Assembly (NCBI GenBank): GCA_903918115.1 | Contig: CAIXDG010000013.1 | Coordinates: 1-55,157 of the forward strand | DNA: 55,157 nucleotides | From: an uncultured beta proteobacterium | GTDB lineage: Bacteria > Pseudomonadota > Gammaproteobacteria > Burkholderiales > Burkholderiaceae | Reading direction: 5' to 3' | Shown: positions 52,185-55,157 of the stretch, piece after piece | Position numbering within the stretch: position 1 is the stretch's first letter | How the letters are laid out: the number at the start of each line of letters is the position of its first letter | Translations under genes and position numbers: made by a program | The notes under the pieces: generated by a model | Told to the model about the DNA's origin: nothing | Seen by the model: only the letters and a program-made list of their open reading frames with translations | The model's database searches: none

Positions 52185-54002
52185 ATGACCAAACGCGCCC
52201 TTCGTAATATCGCCATCATTGCCCACGTTGACCACGGCAAAACTACCTTAGTTGATCAGCTACTGCGCCAGTCTGGCACGTTCCGTAGTAATGAAAGAAT
52301 GACTGAACGGGTGATGGACTCTAACGATCTTGAAAAAGAGCGTGGCATTACCATTTTGTCGAAGAATTGCGCGGTTGAATATGATGGGACGCATATCAAT
52401 ATTGTCGATACACCCGGACACGCTGACTTTGGCGGTGAAGTAGAGCGGGTGCTCTCCATGGTCGATGGTGTTTTATTGTTGGTTGATGCGGTTGAGGGCC
52501 CGATGCCACAAACCCGCTTCGTTACGAAGAAAGCGCTCGCTCTAGGCTTAAAGCCGATCGTTGTCGTAAATAAAGTCGACCGCCCTGGTGCCCGCTGCGA
52601 TTATGTGATTAATGCCACATTTGAATTGTTTGACAAATTGGGAGCAACTGAAGAACAGCTAGACTTCCCGGTGATCTTTGCTTCAGGTTTAAATGGCTAT
52701 GCTGGATTAACTGAGGATGTGCGCTCGGGAGATATGCGTCCTTTATTTGATGCTGTTTTAGAACATGTTCCTGTGCGCGATGATGATCCAGATGGTCCTT
52801 TGCAGTTTCAAATTTCTTCCATTGATTACAACAGTTATGTCGGCAAAATTGGTATTGGGCGGGTAAATCGCGGCCGCGTTAAGCCAGGTATGGAGGTCCT
52901 TTGCATGAATGGCCCTGATGGCTTGCCATTCAAGGGCAAGGTAAATCAGGTGCTGAAATTTAAAGGCCTCGAGCGCGAGGTAGTTGACGAAGCCATTGCT
53001 GGTGATATTGCCTTAGTTAACGGCATTGATGAGCTGGCTATTGGTACGACAATTTGCGCTCCGGATACTCCAGACCCATTGCCAATGCTGAAAATTGATG
53101 AGCCCACATTAACCATGAACTTTATGGTGAATACCAGCCCATTAGCAGGCCGCGAAGGGAAGTTTGTCACCAGTCGCCAAATTCGTGAGCGCTTAGACCG
53201 CGAATTAAAGTCGAATATGGCTTTGCGCGTGCGCGAAACTGATGATGACACGGTGTTTGAAGTCTCAGGTCGCGGTGAATTGCATTTAACCATTTTGGTT
53301 GAAACGATGCGGCGTGAAGGTTTTGAAATGGCAGTTTCACGTCCGCGCGTAGTTTTCCATGAAGAAGACGGCGTAAAAATGGAGCCGTTTGAAAACTTAA
53401 CTGTCGACGTTGAAGATACTACTCAAGGTAGCGTCATGGAAGAGTTGGGTAAGCGGAAGGGCGAGTTACTTGATATGGTGAGTGATGGTAAAGGCCGTAC
53501 TCGCTTAGAGTACCGCATTCCAGCGCGCGGCTTAATTGGCTTTCAAGGCGACTTTATGACTATGACCCGCGGCAATGGTCTGCTGAGCCATACCTTTGAT
53601 GCTTACTATCCTGCCAAAGATGGCATTCTAGGTGAGCGCCACAATGGCGTGTTAATTAGCCAAGATGATGGTGAAGCTGTAGCTTATGCAATTTGGAAAC
53701 TCCAAGATCGTGGGCGAATGTTTGTTAGTCATGGCAGCCCTGTTTATGAGGGCATGGTGATTGGTATACATAGCCGCGATAATGATATTGTTGTTAACCC
53801 CATTAAAGGCAAACAATTAACCAACGTTCGCTCATCGGGAACAGATGAGGCAGTGCGTTTAGTTACGCCAATTGACCTAACCTTGGAATACGCGGTTGAG
53901 TTTATTAGTGATGACGAGCTAGTTGAAGTGACCCCTAAAAGTGTGCGAGTACGTAAGCGGTATCTAAAAGAGCATGAGCGCAAGAAAGCCTCCCGCGAGT
54001 AA
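52185..54002 (+). CDS. typA: Ribosome-associated GTPase TypA/BipA
   Basis: A 605-residue translational GTPase like EF-G in layout. G1 A-H-V-D-H-G-K-T-T at 13-21, G2 R-G-I-T-I near 52, G3 D-T-P-G-H near 76, G4 N-K-V-D-R near 130. The C-terminal BipA-specific domain ends in a basic tail ([15 protein letters not shown]). It helps 50S assembly at low temperature and stress responses. Its last 29 bases overlap dusA in another frame. Confidence 0.96.
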   Translation: MTKRALRNIAIIAHVDHGKTTLVDQLLRQSGTFRSNERMTERVMDSNDLEKERGITILSKNCAVEYDGTHINIVDTPGHADFGGEVERVLSMVDGVLLLVDAVEGPMPQTRFVTKKALALGLKPIVVVNKVDRPGARCDYVINATFELFDKLGATEEQLDFPVIFASGLNGYAGLTEDVRSGDMRPLFDAVLEHVPVRDDDPDGPLQFQISSIDYNSYVGKIGIGRVNRGRVKPGMEVLCMNGPDGLPFKGKVNQVLKFKGLEREVVDEAIAGDIALVNGIDELAIGTTICAPDTPDPLPMLKIDEPTLTMNFMVNTSPLAGREGKFVTSRQIRERLDRELKSNMALRVRETDDDTVFEVSGRGELHLTILVETMRREGFEMAVSRPRVVFHEEDGVKMEPFENLTVDVEDTTQGSVMEELGKRKGELLDMVSDGKGRTRLEYRIPARGLIGFQGDFMTMTRGNGLLSHTFDAYYPAKDGILGERHNGVLISQDDGEAVAYAIWKLQDRGRMFVSHGSPVYEGMVIGIHSRDNDIVVNPIKGKQLTNVRSSGTDEAVRLVTPIDLTLEYAVEFISDDELVEVTPKSVRVRKRYLKEHERKKASRE

Positions 54003-55074
54003 ACGCTTAGCGGTTGCGCCAATGATGGATTGGACTGATCGGCATTGTCGATTATTCCATCGCCATCTCTCAAAAAAAGCAGTACTCTATTCTGAAATGG
54101 TGACTACGGGCGCCTTATTGCATGGCGATGTTCCGCGCCATTTAGACTATTCAGTAGCCGAGCACCCCCTAGTTTTGCAATTGGGTGGCAGTGAGCCAGA
54201 TGATTTAGCACGGTGTGCAGCCTTGGCTGAGCAGTGGGGCTACGCTGAAATTGATTTGAATTGCGGCTGTCCTTCAGAGCGAGTCCAGCGAGGCTCGTTT
54301 GGCGCATGCTTAATGGCCGAACCCGAATTAGTGGCGCAATGTGTGCGTGCCATGAGCCAGGCTACGCATCTACCCATTTCAGTAAAGCAGCGTTTGGGTT
54401 TAAATCAAATGGATGCTTCTACCTCGCTAAATGATTATCAATTTGCGTTGAATTTCATATTGGCAGTGGCTGATGCGGGGGCTCAGCAAATAACGATTCA
54501 TGCGCGAAATGCAGTTTTAAAGGGCTTATCACCTAAAGAAAATCGAACCAAACCACCGCTTCATTATGCGGTAGCAGCACAGCTGCGGCGCGATGCCCAG
54601 CAACAATTTCCAGCCCTCAAGATTTTATTAAATGGCGGCCTTGAAAATAATGCACAAATTGCTGGGCATTGGCAAGATTTTGATGGTTTTATGGTGGGGC
54701 GCTCGGCTTATCACTTTCCCGCTATGTTATTGGGTTGGGATGATTTACTGGAGAGCGATGGGGCAGCGGCAGGATATTTGCTTTGCGAAACCGATTGGCA
54801 CCGAATTCAAATCGGTTTAATCAAGCAAGCACAGGCCTGGTTTGATTGGTGCGCCCAAGCAGGTAAGCCGTTTAATTTGGGAGTGTTAACCCGCCATATT
54901 ATTGGCTTGGCACATGGGCGAGCGGGCTCACGGTATTGGCGACAACGGTTATCAGACCATCATGCGTTAGCGCAAGTACAAAGCAAAGCAGCGATTGCTG
55001 ATTATTTCCTTGCGGCCAGTCTCGAGCTGGGTGATTGGGCTGCCTTTGACTTTGAAAATGCAGAATTAGGCTAG
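53974..55074 (+). CDS. dusA: tRNA-dihydrouridine synthase DusA
   Basis: A 366-residue FMN-dependent TIM-barrel enzyme that reduces uridine 20/20a in the tRNA D-loop. Hallmarks: L-A-V-A-P-M-M-D-W-T-D at 12-22, L-Q-L-G-G near 69, D-L-N-C-G-C-P near 94-100 and the catalytic Cys112 in G-S-F-G-A-C-L-M. The His pair is in I-T-I-H-A-R. It is of the DusA type by its M-M-D-W-T-D-R-H-C-R. No start other than 53974 keeps the FMN motif, so the overlap with typA is real. Confidence 0.94.
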   Translation: MSARKPPASKRLAVAPMMDWTDRHCRLFHRHLSKKAVLYSEMVTTGALLHGDVPRHLDYSVAEHPLVLQLGGSEPDDLARCAALAEQWGYAEIDLNCGCPSERVQRGSFGACLMAEPELVAQCVRAMSQATHLPISVKQRLGLNQMDASTSLNDYQFALNFILAVADAGAQQITIHARNAVLKGLSPKENRTKPPLHYAVAAQLRRDAQQQFPALKILLNGGLENNAQIAGHWQDFDGFMVGRSAYHFPAMLLGWDDLLESDGAAAGYLLCETDWHRIQIGLIKQAQAWFDWCAQAGKPFNLGVLTRHIIGLAHGRAGSRYWRQRLSDHHALAQVQSKAAIADYFLAASLELGDWAAFDFENAELG

Positions 55075-55075
55075 T

Positions 55076-55104
55076 TTGGTAGTTTTTTGGCAAAAGGCTA
55101 TAAT
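55076..55104 (+). promoter_or_regulatory. Promoter of the tRNA-His gene
   Basis: TTGGTA, 17 nt, then a perfect TATAAT. It ends 15 bases before the mature tRNA start, as expected for a stable RNA promoter. It begins right after the dusA stop. Confidence 0.75.
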
Positions 55105-55119
55105 TTGTCGTTCTACAAC

Positions 55120-55157
55120 GGCGGACGTAGCTCAGTTGGTAGAGTCCCAGATTGTGA
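55120..55157 (+). tRNA. tRNA-His (GTG), 5' half only
   Basis: The sequence begins with the extra G(-1) typical of tRNA-His, then acceptor strand GCGGACG, TA, the D-arm GCTC-AGTTGGTA-GAGT, the anticodon stem CCAGA and the loop start TTGTGA. The anticodon GTG is at 55154-55156. The gene is cut by the window end. Confidence 0.85.

Noticed and set aside
1-55157. Insertion sequences, prophage genes, CRISPR arrays, toxin-antitoxin or restriction systems
   Set aside because: No transposase, integrase, Cas, phage structural, toxin-antitoxin or methylase/restriction motifs were seen on either strand.

Overview
The window looks like a chromosomal segment of a small-genome betaproteobacterium of the order Burkholderiales. 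Polynucleobacter or a close freshwater relative fits best, but this is inferred from gene content and style, not from a database match. The reasons are four Bug-type (TctC-like) periplasmic binding proteins without TctA/TctB partners, the housekeeping run scpB-rluB-rimP-nusA-infB-rbfA-truB-typA-dusA, a moderately AT-rich composition by eye, and very tight packing with many 1-11 nt overlaps. No stretch over 300 bases lacks a gene. I see no insertion sequence, prophage or CRISPR array.

Layout. 1-4955: a truncated HTH-PAS regulator (-), an MFS transporter, three small membrane or lipoprotein genes, a PIF1/RecD-like helicase and a two-helix K+ channel relative with a degenerate filter. 4928-9239: AtuA (DUF1446) and AtuA-related proteins with a Bug receptor, ribosome-maturation factor DarP (-), and a second Bug. 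9242-12717 (-): MscS channel, a DUF4239 membrane protein, two YceI proteins and cytochrome b561. 12797-19744: cyclopropane fatty acid synthase, a secreted alpha/beta hydrolase, an HdeD-like protein, two EamA exporters, a third Bug and a luciferase-like monooxygenase. 19854-26856: a small conserved-looking protein, YaeQ, a GNAT acetyltransferase, a COG2509 flavoprotein, ABC-F protein Uup, CbpM/CbpA chaperones, pirin and PsiE. 27023-30578: a three-gene unit of an ArnT-like glycosyltransferase, a sialidase-fold protein and a membrane protein. 30581-34869 (-): a catabolic cluster of a Bug receptor, a CoA-ester C-C lyase, an MmgE/PrpD protein and a mesaconyl/itaconyl-CoA-hydratase-like protein. 34881-36985 (-): fabI and chrA. 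37034-42669: the yejABEF peptide importer. 42708-43418: an NlpC/P60 protein without its catalytic cysteine. 43576-55074: the information-processing run, ended by the start of a tRNA-His gene.

How genes work together. The rimP-to-truB run makes transcription and translation factors and is preceded by a clear promoter and a terminator-like hairpin in the rimP leader, suggesting attenuation. The 30.6-34.9 kb cluster could turn a tricarboxylate or C5-dicarboxylate into pyruvate and acetyl-CoA by an itaconate/citramalyl-CoA-like route, although no CoA-transferase is present here. YceI/cytochrome b561 and CbpM/CbpA are known partner pairs.

Most notable signals: (i) about ten genes that begin a transcription unit have a -10-like element 6-9 nt before the start codon and no Shine-Dalgarno, suggesting leaderless mRNAs; (ii) a Cys-to-Ala NlpC/P60 pseudoenzyme; (iii) a channel with TTIGF and no GYGD; (iv) the glycosyltransferase/sialidase unit; (v) the putative itaconate-type cluster. 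I did not find a clearly new defence or mobile system.
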